A DNA stretch of 64,000 bases from Novosphingobium meiothermophilum (GTDB lineage: Bacteria > Pseudomonadota > Alphaproteobacteria > Sphingomonadales > Sphingomonadaceae): contig NZ_QGHL01000020.1 in the NCBI RefSeq assembly GCF_003171715.1, positions 1 to 64,000 on the forward strand, given 5' to 3'. Below, piece after piece: positions 52,157-61,710 of this stretch (positions within the stretch are counted from its first letter, which is position 1; each line of letters begins with the position of its first letter). A model generated the notes under the pieces. That model had not been told where the DNA came from, did no database searches, and saw nothing but the letters and a program-made list of their open reading frames with translations. Both the position numbers and the translations under genes were made by a program.

Positions 52157-54391
52157 CTATTTGAGCGCCAGAACATCAACCGCCTGTCCGGCAGGGCTGG
52201 TCCACTGATAGCTGGAGACCCCTGCCTTGCGCAGTCTGTTCACGAAGTCCTGTGCTTCGGCATCGCTTTCGAACGGGCCGGTCAGAAGGCGGAAATTGCT
52301 TCGCCATGCCGTGATATAGGGCTTCTGGCCGCGCATTGCCGCAGGCGCCTCCTTGACGATCCGCCGCCATTCACGGTCCATCACGTCGCGGTTGGCACCC
52401 GTCAGGACCTGGACCCAGATGCGGCTTGGATGAGCCGGCTTCTTGGGCTTCTCGGCGGCCTTTGCCTTCGCGTCCTTGGCGGGAGCCTTTGCGTCCTTTG
52501 CGTCTTTTGCTTCCTTGGCAGTCTGTCTGACATCCTTGACTGTCGGCTTTTCCAGCTCCTTTACCGGCGTCCGGCCGACATCGGCAGGCGCATCGGGACG
52601 CTCGCCGCGCGGATCGGCAGCCGCCTTTGGTGCGGGCTTGGGCGGAAGACGCGTTATGTCAACGGCCGCGACGGTCTGTTGCCGTTCTTCAGGCGGCGGG
52701 GTGAAGCTGCGGAACATGGCCGCAAAATCAACCGGACGCGGCGCATCTGCTTCGGCGGACGGCTGACCTGTCGGCTGAACCACGGCCACAGTTGCTGATG
52801 ACCCTGGAGCAGGAGCAGGAGCAGGCGCCGGTGCAGGCGCCGGTGCGGGCGTTGGTGCGGTTCGCGAAGCAGACTGCGTTCCCGGCACCTGCGCGAGATC
52901 GAAGCGCGGCGGGCGCTTGTCCGGTGCCGACGCCGGAGGGGACGACGCGATGCCCAATGATTGTGCCGGCGCTGGCGTGGACGATGGCGCTGCGGTAGGA
53001 CTGGGCGCGGCTGCGCGAACCTGCGCCGCGGAACCGGCATTGGCGGCCAGTGCAACCGGTGCCGAAGTTGATGCTGCGACAGGGGCTGGCGTCGTGGTGG
53101 GCGTTGGTGCAGGAGTGGGCGCAGGCGTCGGCTTGGGCGCTCCGGGTGGCAGATCAAGCACCGACAGCACCTGAGGGCGCGGCACGGCATTCGCTGGCGC
53201 AGGCGATGGGGGCGCCGCATTGACAAGGGCTGATGTCGATCCGCCCGATGCCGTGACGGGTGCTGGTGCCGACTGCGCCGCAGACCGTGTCGAAGACTGG
53301 ACCTGAGCCTGAACCTGAGCCTGAACCTGAGCCGGTGGCTGGCCAGAAGCCTGCCCCGCCGCACCTTGTGCGGTTGCCGGAGAACGCTGCGCCTGCGCCA
53401 GCACGGTTTTCTGCTCGGCCCGCTGGCGTTCCTCTCGGCCGGGGCGGCGGCGTGCTTCACGGCTGGGCTTTTCGGTTCCAGCCTTGGCCGCCCCGCCAAG
53501 CGGCTGGCCTGCGGGTATCAGGCCCGCCTCAGCCATACGCGGCGCTCTGGGATTGGCGGCGGCATACTGCACCACGCGCGGATCATCGCGCCCCATGTCG
53601 GCAGCGCGCGGGAAGCGGCCGAAATTGGCGGCGGCCGCCTGCTGGGCCGGGGTGAGACGCGGCATGTAGCGCAGATAGGGCGAAATGCTGGCCGCAAGTT
53701 CCTGCGGCATCGTGGCATAGGCAATGGCGATCGCCTCGTCGGGTCCACCCGTGACCGACATCGCAAAGGTGCGCGTGCGCCACGCGGCGCGGTCCTGCTT
53801 CTCGATGAGCGGCGCAAGCAGCGCCTCAGCACCGCGCCGGTCGCCCGCAATGGCCAGACTCATCGCGTATCGCCGCGTGATCTCGTCATTGGGGCCACGG
53901 CTCAGCGCAACCTGATACCAGCGCTGCGCGCGTCCGTTGTCGCCAACAAGATCATAGGCGAGTGCGCGATCCTCGGCCATTGCAAAGGTATCGGCTCCCG
54001 CCTTCTCCGCCTCGTCAAACGCGCGGATGGCATCAACGGGATTTTCCGACGCCAGATACGCCTTGCCCATCAGGGCCTTGGTCCGCGCGTTGCCGGGCTC
54101 CACCTCGTCGGCGCGGCGCAGAAAGCCCACCGCCGCATCGGTATCGCCCAGTTTTAGCGCTGCTTCGGCTGCATCGCGCAAGGCAACGGCATTACGCGGA
54201 TCGGAAGCGAGACGCGCCAGCGCTGCGCTGAGATCCCGGCTCGGACTGGGCGCAACTGACTGCACCACCGGCTGCGATACCGTGGGCACGCCCTGCGCCG
54301 AGGCCAGCGCTGGAAAAAGGCCGAAAGCCCCGCCGGAAAGCAGACCAAGCACAAGGCGCAACCTAGGCGCGATGGGGAAACGATCAGTCAT
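52157..54391 (-). CDS. TPR and SPOR domain protein
   Basis: 744-residue envelope protein. A signal peptide (LRLVLGLLSGGAFGLFPALASA) leads to tetratricopeptide-like helical repeats at about 55-235 (AAEAALKLGDTDAAVGFLRRADEVEPGNARTKALMGKAYL, named by ends). A very long Ala/Pro/Gln low-complexity stretch covers about 275-590, with AQVQ three times over a 12-bp DNA repeat and runs of TPAP/APAP. A Lys/Ala part is followed by a SPOR domain from about 665 (RIWVQVLTGANRDVMDREWRR to YQWTSPAGQAVD). SPOR domains bind denuded glycan strands at the division septum, so the position 67 bases after ftsZ suggests a septal role. Start at ATG 54391 is moderately sure. Confidence 0.88.
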   Translation of the reverse strand: MTDRFPIAPRLRLVLGLLSGGAFGLFPALASAQGVPTVSQPVVQSVAPSPSRDLSAALARLASDPRNAVALRDAAEAALKLGDTDAAVGFLRRADEVEPGNARTKALMGKAYLASENPVDAIRAFDEAEKAGADTFAMAEDRALAYDLVGDNGRAQRWYQVALSRGPNDEITRRYAMSLAIAGDRRGAEALLAPLIEKQDRAAWRTRTFAMSVTGGPDEAIAIAYATMPQELAASISPYLRYMPRLTPAQQAAAANFGRFPRAADMGRDDPRVVQYAAANPRAPRMAEAGLIPAGQPLGGAAKAGTEKPSREARRRPGREERQRAEQKTVLAQAQRSPATAQGAAGQASGQPPAQVQAQVQAQVQSSTRSAAQSAPAPVTASGGSTSALVNAAPPSPAPANAVPRPQVLSVLDLPPGAPKPTPAPTPAPTPTTTPAPVAASTSAPVALAANAGSAAQVRAAAPSPTAAPSSTPAPAQSLGIASSPPASAPDKRPPRFDLAQVPGTQSASRTAPTPAPAPAPAPAPAPAPGSSATVAVVQPTGQPSAEADAPRPVDFAAMFRSFTPPPEERQQTVAAVDITRLPPKPAPKAAADPRGERPDAPADVGRTPVKELEKPTVKDVRQTAKEAKDAKDAKAPAKDAKAKAAEKPKKPAHPSRIWVQVLTGANRDVMDREWRRIVKEAPAAMRGQKPYITAWRSNFRLLTGPFESDAEAQDFVNRLRKAGVSSYQWTSPAGQAVDVLALK

Positions 54392-54458
54392 CCTGCCGCG
54401 CTCATTACCGGACACTTCATGAAGCTGCGGCAACAGGTGTCGCCGCGCGCCTCACGGC

Positions 54459-55934
54459 TTACTGGTTGTTCTGCCGATTGAGAAACCGGGGAATGTTGAG
54501 CGCCGCGCCTTCTTCGGCATCGCCCTGATCTTCAGATCGACCGCCCCGCGAAAGATTGGCCATGCGCTCGAACAGGGTGCTGCCAGAGGAAGGCTTGCTC
54601 GCCTGAGGCTCATCGCCCAGTCCCAGCCGCGGCATCCGTGGCGCAGGCTCCGGTTCGGGCGCGCTTTCGGCAGGTGCCTCCATGCCGCCCAGCAGCAGTT
54701 CATCCGCGGCGGGCACATCCGGCACGAAAGGCTGCGCTTCATCCGCCGGGGTCAGGTCCAGCGGTTCGGCCACTGGCTCTGCCGGAGGGGTGAAGACCGC
54801 AGGCGCAGGTTCGGCCGGAGCGGCTGCGGGCGCGGGCGTGGCAACCGGTGCAGCGGGCGGCGGCGTGTAGACTGCGGCGGCTGGCGCTGCGCCTGCAACA
54901 GGAACGGCCGGACCGCGCGACGTGCCGGGAATCGTGACCGGACGCGAAGCGATCTCGGCCTGCTCCTGGCTCTGCTCGATGCCCGTGGCGACAACCGAGA
55001 CGCGGATCTTGCCATCAAGGTCCGGATTGAACGCCGAACCCCAGATAATGTTGGCGTTGGGATCGACCAGTTCGCGGATATGGTTCGCGGCCTCATCGAC
55101 TTCGAGCAGCTTCATGTCGTCGCCGCCGATGATCGAAATGATGACGCCCTTCGCGCCCTGCATCGACACGCCATCAAGCAGCGGATTGGCAATGGCGCGT
55201 TCCGCCGCCTCAAGCGCGCGGTTCGGGCCTTCGCCCTCGCCCGTGCCCATCATGGCCTTGCCCATTTCCCCCATGACCGAGCGCACGTCGGCAAAGTCGA
55301 GGTTGATGAGGCCCGGCATGACCATGAGATCGGTGATCGAGCGCACCCCCTGCTGCAACACCTCGTCGGCAAGCTGGAAGGCTTCCTTGAAGGTGGTTTC
55401 AGCCTTGGCCACCAGAAACAGGTTCTGGTTGGGAATGACGATCAGCGTATCGACATGCTTTTGCAGCTCTTCGATGCCAGCTTCGGCTGCACGCATCCGG
55501 CGCGTGCCTTCGAACAGGAATGGCTTGGTCACGACACCGACCGTCAGCACACCCTTGCGGCGCGCAACTTCAGCAATGACCGGAGCCGCCCCGGTGCCGG
55601 TGCCACCACCCATGCCGGCAGCGATAAAGACCATGTGAACGCCATCGAGCGCACGCTCGATCTCCTCGATCGTCTCTTCGGCGGCGGCGCGGCCCACTTC
55701 GGGGCGGGCGCCCGCGCCCAGCCCCTGGGTAATGTCGGGGCCAAGCTGGATGCGCGTTTCCGCGATCGAGTTGTTGAGCGCCTGGGCATCGGTGTTGACG
55801 ACGATGAAATCGACGCCTTCGATCTGCGCCTTGATCATGTTGGCGATGGCATTGCCGCCCGCGCCGCCAACCCCGATCACCGTGATGCGGGGCCGCAGCT
55901 CGTCGATGGCCGGCGGTCCGATGTTGATGCTCAT
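54459..55934 (-). CDS. ftsZ: cell division protein FtsZ
   Basis: Tubulin-like GTPase of 491 residues that forms the Z-ring. The GTPase core spans 10-325: [18 protein letters not shown], the tubulin signature [15 protein letters not shown] near 113-127, [17 protein letters not shown] [12 protein letters not shown], and the T7 loop [12 protein letters not shown] long Ala/Pro linker (about 330-470) follows, typical of alphaproteobacteria, and the C-terminal peptide [14 protein letters not shown] for FtsA/ZipA-type partners. I start at ATG 55934, eight bases after GGAG. The ftsA-ftsZ gap (219 bases) carries a hairpin and a repeated 9-mer, so ftsZ probably has its own control. Confidence 0.97.
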   Translation of the reverse strand: MSINIGPPAIDELRPRITVIGVGGAGGNAIANMIKAQIEGVDFIVVNTDAQALNNSIAETRIQLGPDITQGLGAGARPEVGRAAAEETIEEIERALDGVHMVFIAAGMGGGTGTGAAPVIAEVARRKGVLTVGVVTKPFLFEGTRRMRAAEAGIEELQKHVDTLIVIPNQNLFLVAKAETTFKEAFQLADEVLQQGVRSITDLMVMPGLINLDFADVRSVMGEMGKAMMGTGEGEGPNRALEAAERAIANPLLDGVSMQGAKGVIISIIGGDDMKLLEVDEAANHIRELVDPNANIIWGSAFNPDLDGKIRVSVVATGIEQSQEQAEIASRPVTIPGTSRGPAVPVAGAAPAAAVYTPPPAAPVATPAPAAAPAEPAPAVFTPPAEPVAEPLDLTPADEAQPFVPDVPAADELLLGGMEAPAESAPEPEPAPRMPRLGLGDEPQASKPSSGSTLFERMANLSRGGRSEDQGDAEEGAALNIPRFLNRQNNQ

Positions 55935-56031
55935 AGTCGGTCTCCCTGCGGGCAAATGCCTTGCGGACTCATGATCCTGCCACAAGCCGTTCCCTGACCC
56001 ATGGCGCAATCGAACAATTGACGTTGACCTG

Positions 56032-56082
56032 TTGCACAGGCAGCCGGGCAGAATCAAAGGCCCGGCCTTGTTTTTGCACAGG
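56032..56082. promoter_or_regulatory. operator-like region before ftsZ
   Basis: The 9-base word TTGCACAGG occurs twice, at 56032-56040 and 56074-56082, 42 bp apart (four helical turns), and flanks a 7-bp hairpin (GCCGGGC at 56043-56049 and GCCCGGC at 56060-56066). The site lies in the gap between the ftsA stop and the ftsZ start. No CtrA or LexA consensus is seen here. Confidence 0.4.
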
Positions 56083-56153
56083 TTGCAACATTCTCTTTGC
56101 CCCGGTTTCCGGCCATTCCGGCGCATTCCCGGCCGGAACGGTGGAAAACCGGA

Positions 56154-57434
56154 TCAGAAGTAGTCCTTCACCGCTTGCCATAGCCGACTCAGCAGACCCC
56201 AGCCCTTGTAGGAACCGCTTGCGGCATGAGCGGGGCCAATGCTGCGGATATCCACCGGATCGGCGGCTGCGAAGAGCACAAGGCCCACAAGCGTCGACGA
56301 ACTGGGCGTGGCGTGGCCGGGCGGCAGGCCCAGCATGGTTGGCGGAGAACCGATGCGCACGGGGCGGCCAAGCGCAGCCTGCACATAATCGGCAAGGCCG
56401 GGAAGCTGCGCCCCTCCGCCCGTCAGCACCACCTGCTGCCCTGTCTTGCCCACGAAGCCCAGTGCCTTGAGCGCGCGCGACACCTCTTCGGTGAAGAAGC
56501 CGAGCTGCTGGGTGATGACCGAAATCAGCTCGGCGCGGGGAATGCGGTTCTTGTCGTCGGCATGGCGCGCAACCGGACCACCTTCGGGATCGCCGGGAGC
56601 GTTGACCGGGATCATCTCGCGATGATCGGCCGGGCTGGCGATGGCCGAACCCGACATGCACTTCAGCCGTTCGGCCTGATAGCGGCGTATGCCGAAGGCC
56701 GAGGCAATCGCATCGGTAATGTCGCCCGATCCATACTGGATCACCTGCATTCCCAGCAGCATGCCGGCGGCATAGACCGAAACGGTCGTCACTTCCGCGC
56801 CGAACTCGATCAGCGCCACGCCCAGTTCGCGTTCTTCGGGGGTCAGACAGGCATAGCCTGCGGCAACCGGCGCGCCGACGACTGCTTCCACTTCAAGATG
56901 GGCGTTCTGCACCGCCTCGCGCAGATTGCGCACCGGGGCACCGTCGGCGAGCATCACATGAATGTCCACGGCAAGCCGTTCGGCATGAAGCCCCTTGGGA
57001 TCGGGCACGCCATGCGCGCCATCAAGCGTGTAATGCGCCGGTTGGGCGTGGAGCACCGTGCGGCCGTCGGGTTCGATCACCTCGCGTCCGGCCACGAGCA
57101 GATGCTCGATATCGTCCTGCTCGATACGGCGGCCGCCAATCTCGACCTCGACCTTCGCCGTCGTGCTGGCAAGGCCCGCCCCCGAACAGCCGATCCAGAC
57201 TTTCTGGATGCCGACATTGGCCATCTTCTCGGCGCGCTCGATCGCGTCGCGCACCGAATGGGTGGCTGCCTGCATGTCGGTCACATAGCCGCGCTTGATC
57301 CCCTGCGCGGCGCGGTGCCCGGAACCAAGCACCACCATCTCGCCAGTCTCCGAAAGCCCGGCGATCATGGCCGAAACGCGGAAGGAGCCGATGTTGACGG
57401 CGGCAAAGACCTTGGAAAAACGCGGAGACGCCAT
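56154..57434 (-). CDS. ftsA: cell division protein FtsA
   Basis: Actin-like membrane tether of the Z-ring, 426 residues. The N-terminus VFAAVNIGSFRVSAMIAGL is phosphate-1, KRGYVTDMQAATHSVRDAIE is the 1C region, VALIEFGAEVTTVSVYAAG phosphate-2, and VVLTGGGAQLPGLADYVQ the adenosine motif. The C-terminus GLLSRLWQAVKDYF is an amphipathic membrane-targeting helix. Length and order are normal. It starts 9 bases after ftsQ in the same transcript. Confidence 0.96.
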   Translation of the reverse strand: MASPRFSKVFAAVNIGSFRVSAMIAGLSETGEMVVLGSGHRAAQGIKRGYVTDMQAATHSVRDAIERAEKMANVGIQKVWIGCSGAGLASTTAKVEVEIGGRRIEQDDIEHLLVAGREVIEPDGRTVLHAQPAHYTLDGAHGVPDPKGLHAERLAVDIHVMLADGAPVRNLREAVQNAHLEVEAVVGAPVAAGYACLTPEERELGVALIEFGAEVTTVSVYAAGMLLGMQVIQYGSGDITDAIASAFGIRRYQAERLKCMSGSAIASPADHREMIPVNAPGDPEGGPVARHADDKNRIPRAELISVITQQLGFFTEEVSRALKALGFVGKTGQQVVLTGGGAQLPGLADYVQAALGRPVRIGSPPTMLGLPPGHATPSSSTLVGLVLFAAADPVDIRSIGPAHAASGSYKGWGLLSRLWQAVKDYF

Positions 57435-57443
57435 GACCGGGGA

Positions 57444-58409
57444 TCAGCCCTCGTCGGTCTTGGCAGCCGCAACGATGCGACGGGCTTCTGCCTTGGCCTG
57501 TTCCTCGGCGCGCTTTGCGGCGGCGCGTTCTTCGGCATGGCCGGGGACACGCATGTAGATGCGATCGGGCGCGCGCATGTCGAATGCGGCAACCTTGCCG
57601 CCCAGCAGGCGGTTCACGCCATCCATGCGCGCAAAGCTCAGCAGCGCGCTGGCCGATGGCTCCTCGCCTTCGGGCAAGGCCAGAACCTGCCCCGTCTTGA
57701 AGGTGAGATTCCAGCGCCGGTTGCCGATCCATTCCGCTTCGGCCACCTGCGGCCGCAGTGCGGGCGCGGCATCGAGCAGATGCGTCAGGGCCTGAACGTT
57801 CCTGCCTGCCCCCGGCCCAGAAAGGACCAGCATCCCCTTCGCGCGCTCGGCGCTGACAGTTTCGAGTTCGGCGCCGCTGTCATCGATCAGCACCAGCCGG
57901 TCGGTCTTGCGCAGGACCGCATGCGGTGTGCGCTCGACGATATCGATCACCAGCGTATCGGGCAGCTTGCGCGAGACACGGGCATCCTTGACCCATGAAA
58001 GACGGTTCAGTTCATCGCGCAGCGCCGCCAGATCAAGCGATGTCATCGCCCGGTCGTTCTGCCCCAGGACCTTTTCGAAGATCTTGCGCTCGTTCATGTG
58101 ATTGACGCCGCGCACTTCGAGATGGCTGACCTTGAAACCGGCCTTTGCCGCGACCAGCGATGCCTGCTCGGCCGCGAGCGCCGGAACGCCCGCCATGACC
58201 GCCACCATCCAGACAAGCCCGCCGACGCCCGCGAGAATGGCTGCCATGACGATACGGTGCAGCGTTTCCTCGCCGAACGGGAGCCAGCGCATCACTTCAT
58301 CGAACGCGGACCCGGTCTGTCTGCGCGCGGTCTGCACCTTGCGCTGCGCCGTGCGCGTCGCGGCTGCGCGCCGCACGCCTTTTCCGCCCCGCTTGATCGT
58401 CTGCGCCAT
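57444..58409 (-). CDS. ftsQ: cell division protein FtsQ
   Basis: Bitopic divisome protein of 321 residues linking early and late division proteins. A basic cytoplasmic N-terminus (RRAAATRTAQRKVQTARRQ) leads to the membrane helix IVMAAILAGVGGLVWMVAVM. The POTRA domain starts at FKVSHLEVRGVNHMNERKIF and is followed by the beta domain (LSWVKDARVSRKLPDTLVID and VEWIGNRRWNLTFKTG-like WIGNRRWNLTFKTGQVLAL). A helical, charged 40-residue C-terminus is usual in this clade. It is 6 bases from ddl. Confidence 0.94.
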   Translation of the reverse strand: MAQTIKRGGKGVRRAAATRTAQRKVQTARRQTGSAFDEVMRWLPFGEETLHRIVMAAILAGVGGLVWMVAVMAGVPALAAEQASLVAAKAGFKVSHLEVRGVNHMNERKIFEKVLGQNDRAMTSLDLAALRDELNRLSWVKDARVSRKLPDTLVIDIVERTPHAVLRKTDRLVLIDDSGAELETVSAERAKGMLVLSGPGAGRNVQALTHLLDAAPALRPQVAEAEWIGNRRWNLTFKTGQVLALPEGEEPSASALLSFARMDGVNRLLGGKVAAFDMRAPDRIYMRVPGHAEERAAAKRAEEQAKAEARRIVAAAKTDEG

Positions 58410-58415
58410 GAGCCT

Positions 58416-59384
58416 TCAGCCTCTTGCCGTCCGTGCTGCCCTATCGTCCGTTCTTGCATCCTTGAGGGCCTCGGCGATGATCGCCTCGACGAGGTCCGGA
58501 TAATCCATTCCCAGCGCGCGCGCCTGTTCGGGCACGAGACTGAGCGGCGTCATCCCCGGCTGGGTATTCACCTCCAGCAGGAACAGGCCTTCAACGCCCT
58601 GCTCGTCGTCCCAGCGGAAATCCGAACGGCTGGTGCCCTTGCAGCCAAGCAACTGGTGCGCGCGCAGGGCAAGCTGCCGGCAAGCCTCGGTGATCTCGTC
58701 AGGGATCTCGGCCGGGCAGATATGGTCGGTCATGCCATCAGTATATTTGGCATCGAAATCGTAGAAGCCGGATTTCGGCCGCAGTTCGGTAACGAGCAGC
58801 GCCCTGTCGCCCAAAACGGCCGTGGTCAGTTCACGCCCGCGAATGAAGGGTTCGGCCAGCAGCTCGTCGAACTCCTGCCACGGTCCGCGCGCGTCGGGGC
58901 TGATGGGATTGCCGAAGTTGCCATCCGCGGTGACGATGGCCACACCCACCGAAGAGCCCTCGTTGACCGGCTTCAGCACATAGGGGCGCGGCAGGGGATC
59001 GGCCCGGTAAAGGTCTGACACCTTGACCACGCGCCCGCCGGGCATCGGAATGCCATGCGGCACCAGCGCCTGCTTGGTCAGTTCCTTGTCGATGGCGATG
59101 ACCGAAGTCGCCAGCCCCGAATGGGTATAGACCAGCCCCATGATGTCCATCAGGCCCTGAATGGAACCGTCCTCTCCCGGTGTGCCATGAAGCGCGTTGA
59201 ACACGACATCGGGCCGGGCTTCGGCCAGTTTCTGCGCGACATCGCGCCCCATGTCGATGCGCGTGACCTTGTGCCCGCGCGCTTCGAGCGCCTTTGCCAC
59301 TCCCTCGCCCGACATGAGGCTGACCGGCCGCTCGCTCGACCAGCCGCCCATGAGAACCGCAACATGAAGTCTGGGCAAAGTCAC
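58416..59384 (-). CDS. ddl: D-alanine--D-alanine ligase
   Basis: ATP-grasp ligase of about 322 residues making the D-Ala-D-Ala end of peptidoglycan. Motifs: HVAVLMGGWSSERPVSLMSG at the N-terminus, FNALHGTPGEDGSIQGLMDI, YVLKPVNEGSSVGV (ATP-binding loop) and LEVNTQPGMTPLSLVPEQA (metal-binding). I prefer GTG 59384, which overlaps the murB stop as GTGA and starts near the family N-terminus; an ATG nine codons earlier (59411) would overlap murB by 31 bases. It is the ddlB-type gene of the dcw cluster. Confidence 0.95.
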   Translation of the reverse strand: MTLPRLHVAVLMGGWSSERPVSLMSGEGVAKALEARGHKVTRIDMGRDVAQKLAEARPDVVFNALHGTPGEDGSIQGLMDIMGLVYTHSGLATSVIAIDKELTKQALVPHGIPMPGGRVVKVSDLYRADPLPRPYVLKPVNEGSSVGVAIVTADGNFGNPISPDARGPWQEFDELLAEPFIRGRELTTAVLGDRALLVTELRPKSGFYDFDAKYTDGMTDHICPAEIPDEITEACRQLALRAHQLLGCKGTSRSDFRWDDEQGVEGLFLLEVNTQPGMTPLSLVPEQARALGMDYPDLVEAIIAEALKDARTDDRAARTARG

Positions 59385-60274
59385 TTGCGGCCTATCCTCT
59401 TGATTTCCCATTCCAGCTCCACCCCGGAGCTTTCGCGCACGCGGCGGCGCACTTCTTCGCCCAGCGCCTCGATTTCGGTGCTGCTGGCATTGCCGGTGTT
59501 GATGAGGAAGTTGGTGTGCTTCTCGCTCACCTGCGCGCCGCCCATCGTCAGCCCGCGACAGCCGGCACGGTCAACCAGTTCCCACGCCTTGGCTCCATCG
59601 GGGTTCTTGAAGGTCGAGCCGCCGGTCTTGCTGCGCAGCGGCTGCGATGCCTCGCGCGAGGCACTGATACGGTCCATTTCGGCCTGAATGGCCTCCGGCG
59701 TTCCCTGATGGCCGCGGAAACGGGCCGCCACCACGATCGCGCCATCGGTCAGCTCGGAATGCCGGTAGGCATAACCCAGTTCCGCCACGGGAAGCCGCAC
59801 CATCTCGCCCGAACGGATCACCACATCGCAATCGACCAGCACGTCCTTGACCTCGCGGCCATAGGCCCCGCCGTTCATCCGCACGAAGCCGCCCACCGTG
59901 CCGGGGATCGAGCGCAGGAACTCAAGCCCGGCGATCCCGTTGTCGCGCGCCGTGGACGAGACGAGAATGCCGCTGGCCCCGCCACCGCAATCCAGCGTGA
60001 CGGCATCAACCGTCTTGACCGTGGCAAAGGCCTTGCCCAGCCGGATCACCACCCCCGGCACCCCGCCATCGCGCACGATCAGATTGGAGCCCAGCCCCAG
60101 CGCCATGACCGGCACTTCGGGGGCAAGCCCGGCGAGAAAATCCTGAAGATCGGCAATGTCCTTCGGTTCGAACAGCCAGTCGGCATTCCCGCCCGACTTG
60201 AACCAGACCAGCGGCGCAAGCGGAGCATCCGGAGTCAGCTTGCCGCGGACCTGCGGCAGGGCCAGCGTCGTCAT
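59381..60274 (-). CDS. murB: UDP-N-acetylenolpyruvoylglucosamine reductase
   Basis: FAD flavoenzyme of 297 residues that reduces enolpyruvyl-UDP-GlcNAc to UDP-MurNAc with [25 protein letters not shown] and [20 protein letters not shown] (FAD domain), then [17 protein letters not shown] and YAYRHSEL are type II-like MurB motifs; [12 protein letters not shown] carries the catalytic serine. The ATG at 60274 overlaps the murC stop (ATGA). Length agrees with the short MurB type of alphaproteobacteria. Confidence 0.96.
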   Translation of the reverse strand: MTTLALPQVRGKLTPDAPLAPLVWFKSGGNADWLFEPKDIADLQDFLAGLAPEVPVMALGLGSNLIVRDGGVPGVVIRLGKAFATVKTVDAVTLDCGGGASGILVSSTARDNGIAGLEFLRSIPGTVGGFVRMNGGAYGREVKDVLVDCDVVIRSGEMVRLPVAELGYAYRHSELTDGAIVVAARFRGHQGTPEAIQAEMDRISASREASQPLRSKTGGSTFKNPDGAKAWELVDRAGCRGLTMGGAQVSEKHTNFLINTGNASSTEIEALGEEVRRRVRESSGVELEWEIKRIGRK

Positions 60275-61710
60275 GCCTGCCCCCTTTCGCGCCCGATGGC
60301 ATCCGCCAGCCCGGCAGCCCATTTCGTGATGTCGCCCGCGCCAAGGCACACGACCATGTCGCCCGCCTGCACAGCTCCTGCCAGTTCTCTGGCCAGAGCT
60401 TCCGGGCCGGCAACCAGATGGGCGCTGCGATGGCCGCGCGCCTTGATGCCTTCGACCATCGCGGCGCTGTCAACGCCATCGATCGGCTGTTCACCGGCCG
60501 GATAGACGGGCGCGGCATAGACGATGTCGGCATCGTTGAAGGCGCCCTGAAAGTCCTCCATGTGATCGCGCAGCCGGGTGAAGCGATGCGGCTGGACCAC
60601 CGCGATGACTCGCCCGCCCTGACCTTCTCTGGGCACACCCTCGCGCGCGGCGGCAAGAACGGCGCGGATTTCGACCGGGTGATGCCCGTAATCGTCGATG
60701 ATCGTCACCGTCCCGCTGCCTACCGCCAGTTCGCCCACCTTGGTGAAGCGGCGCTTGACCCCGCCGAACTTGGCGAAGCCGCCCCGGATCGTATCGTCAG
60801 GAACACCCATTTCCGCCGCCACGGCCACGGCCGCCAGTGCATTCTGCACATTGTGTCGGCCGGGCATGGGCAGTTCGATGCCCTCGATCCGGCGGAACGT
60901 GCCATCGCGCTGGCGCAGCATTGCGGTAAAACGGTTCCCGCCCGGAATGGGCGTTACGGCCTCGCCGCGCACATCGGCCTGCGCGGAAAAGCCATAAGTC
61001 ACCACGCGACGGTCGCGCACCTTGGGAATGATCGCCTGCACTTCGGGGTGATCGATGCAGAGCATGGCCGCGCCATAGAAGGGCACGTTCTCGATGAACT
61101 CGACAAAGGCGGCCTTCACCCTCTCGAAGCTGCCATAGTGATCGAGGTGTTCGGGATCGATATTGGTAACGACCGCCAGCGTGCCATCCAGCCGCAGGAA
61201 CGAGCCGTCGCTCTCGTCCGCTTCCACCACCATCCACTCGCTGTCACCCAGCCGCGCATTGGAGCCGTAGGAATTGATGATCCCGCCGTTGATGACCGTG
61301 GGATCGATCCCGCCCGCATCGAGCAGGCAGGCAATCATTGATGTCGTCGTGGTCTTGCCGTGGGTTCCGGCCACGGCCACGGTATTCTTGAGCCGCATCA
61401 GTTCGGCCAGCATTTCCGCGCGGCGCACAACGGGAATGCGGTTTTCGAGGGCTGCCACGACTTCGGGATTGTCGCGCTTGACGGCCGTGGATGTGACGAC
61501 CACGGCCACGCCCTTCACGTTCTCAGCCTTCTGGCCGATCATCACCTTGATGCCGCGGGCGCGCAGGCCATCCACGACATAGCTTTCCGCCATGTCCGAT
61601 CCCTGAACCGCATAGCCCATGTTGTGCATGACCTCGGCAATGCCCGACATGCCGATTCCGCCGATTCCCACGAAGTGGATCGTGCCGATTTCCGTGCCGA
61701 CGCCCTTCAC
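60271..61710 (-). CDS. murC: UDP-N-acetylmuramate--L-alanine ligase
   Basis: MurC, 479 residues, adds L-alanine to UDP-MurNAc. N-terminal Rossmann domain: [23 protein letters not shown] loop [17 protein letters not shown] near residue 113; central domain [33 protein letters not shown]-terminal [19 protein letters not shown] start at GTG 61710, overlapping the murG stop (GTGA), which places the Rossmann motif 12 residues from the N-terminus. The ATG further upstream would lie inside murG. Confidence 0.96.
   Translation of the reverse strand: MKGVGTEIGTIHFVGIGGIGMSGIAEVMHNMGYAVQGSDMAESYVVDGLRARGIKVMIGQKAENVKGVAVVVTSTAVKRDNPEVVAALENRIPVVRRAEMLAELMRLKNTVAVAGTHGKTTTTSMIACLLDAGGIDPTVINGGIINSYGSNARLGDSEWMVVEADESDGSFLRLDGTLAVVTNIDPEHLDHYGSFERVKAAFVEFIENVPFYGAAMLCIDHPEVQAIIPKVRDRRVVTYGFSAQADVRGEAVTPIPGGNRFTAMLRQRDGTFRRIEGIELPMPGRHNVQNALAAVAVAAEMGVPDDTIRGGFAKFGGVKRRFTKVGELAVGSGTVTIIDDYGHHPVEIRAVLAAAREGVPREGQGGRVIAVVQPHRFTRLRDHMEDFQGAFNDADIVYAAPVYPAGEQPIDGVDSAAMVEGIKARGHRSAHLVAGPEALARELAGAVQAGDMVVCLGAGDITKWAAGLADAIGRERGQA

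Noticed and set aside
53301..53336. Short tandem repeats as a CRISPR array
   Set aside because: The 12-bp units are contiguous, lack spacers and keep the reading frame of the SPOR protein linker.
56226..57998. 590-codon plus-strand frame antisense to ftsA and ftsQ
   Set aside because: A shadow of the real genes, with no ribosome binding site or family match.
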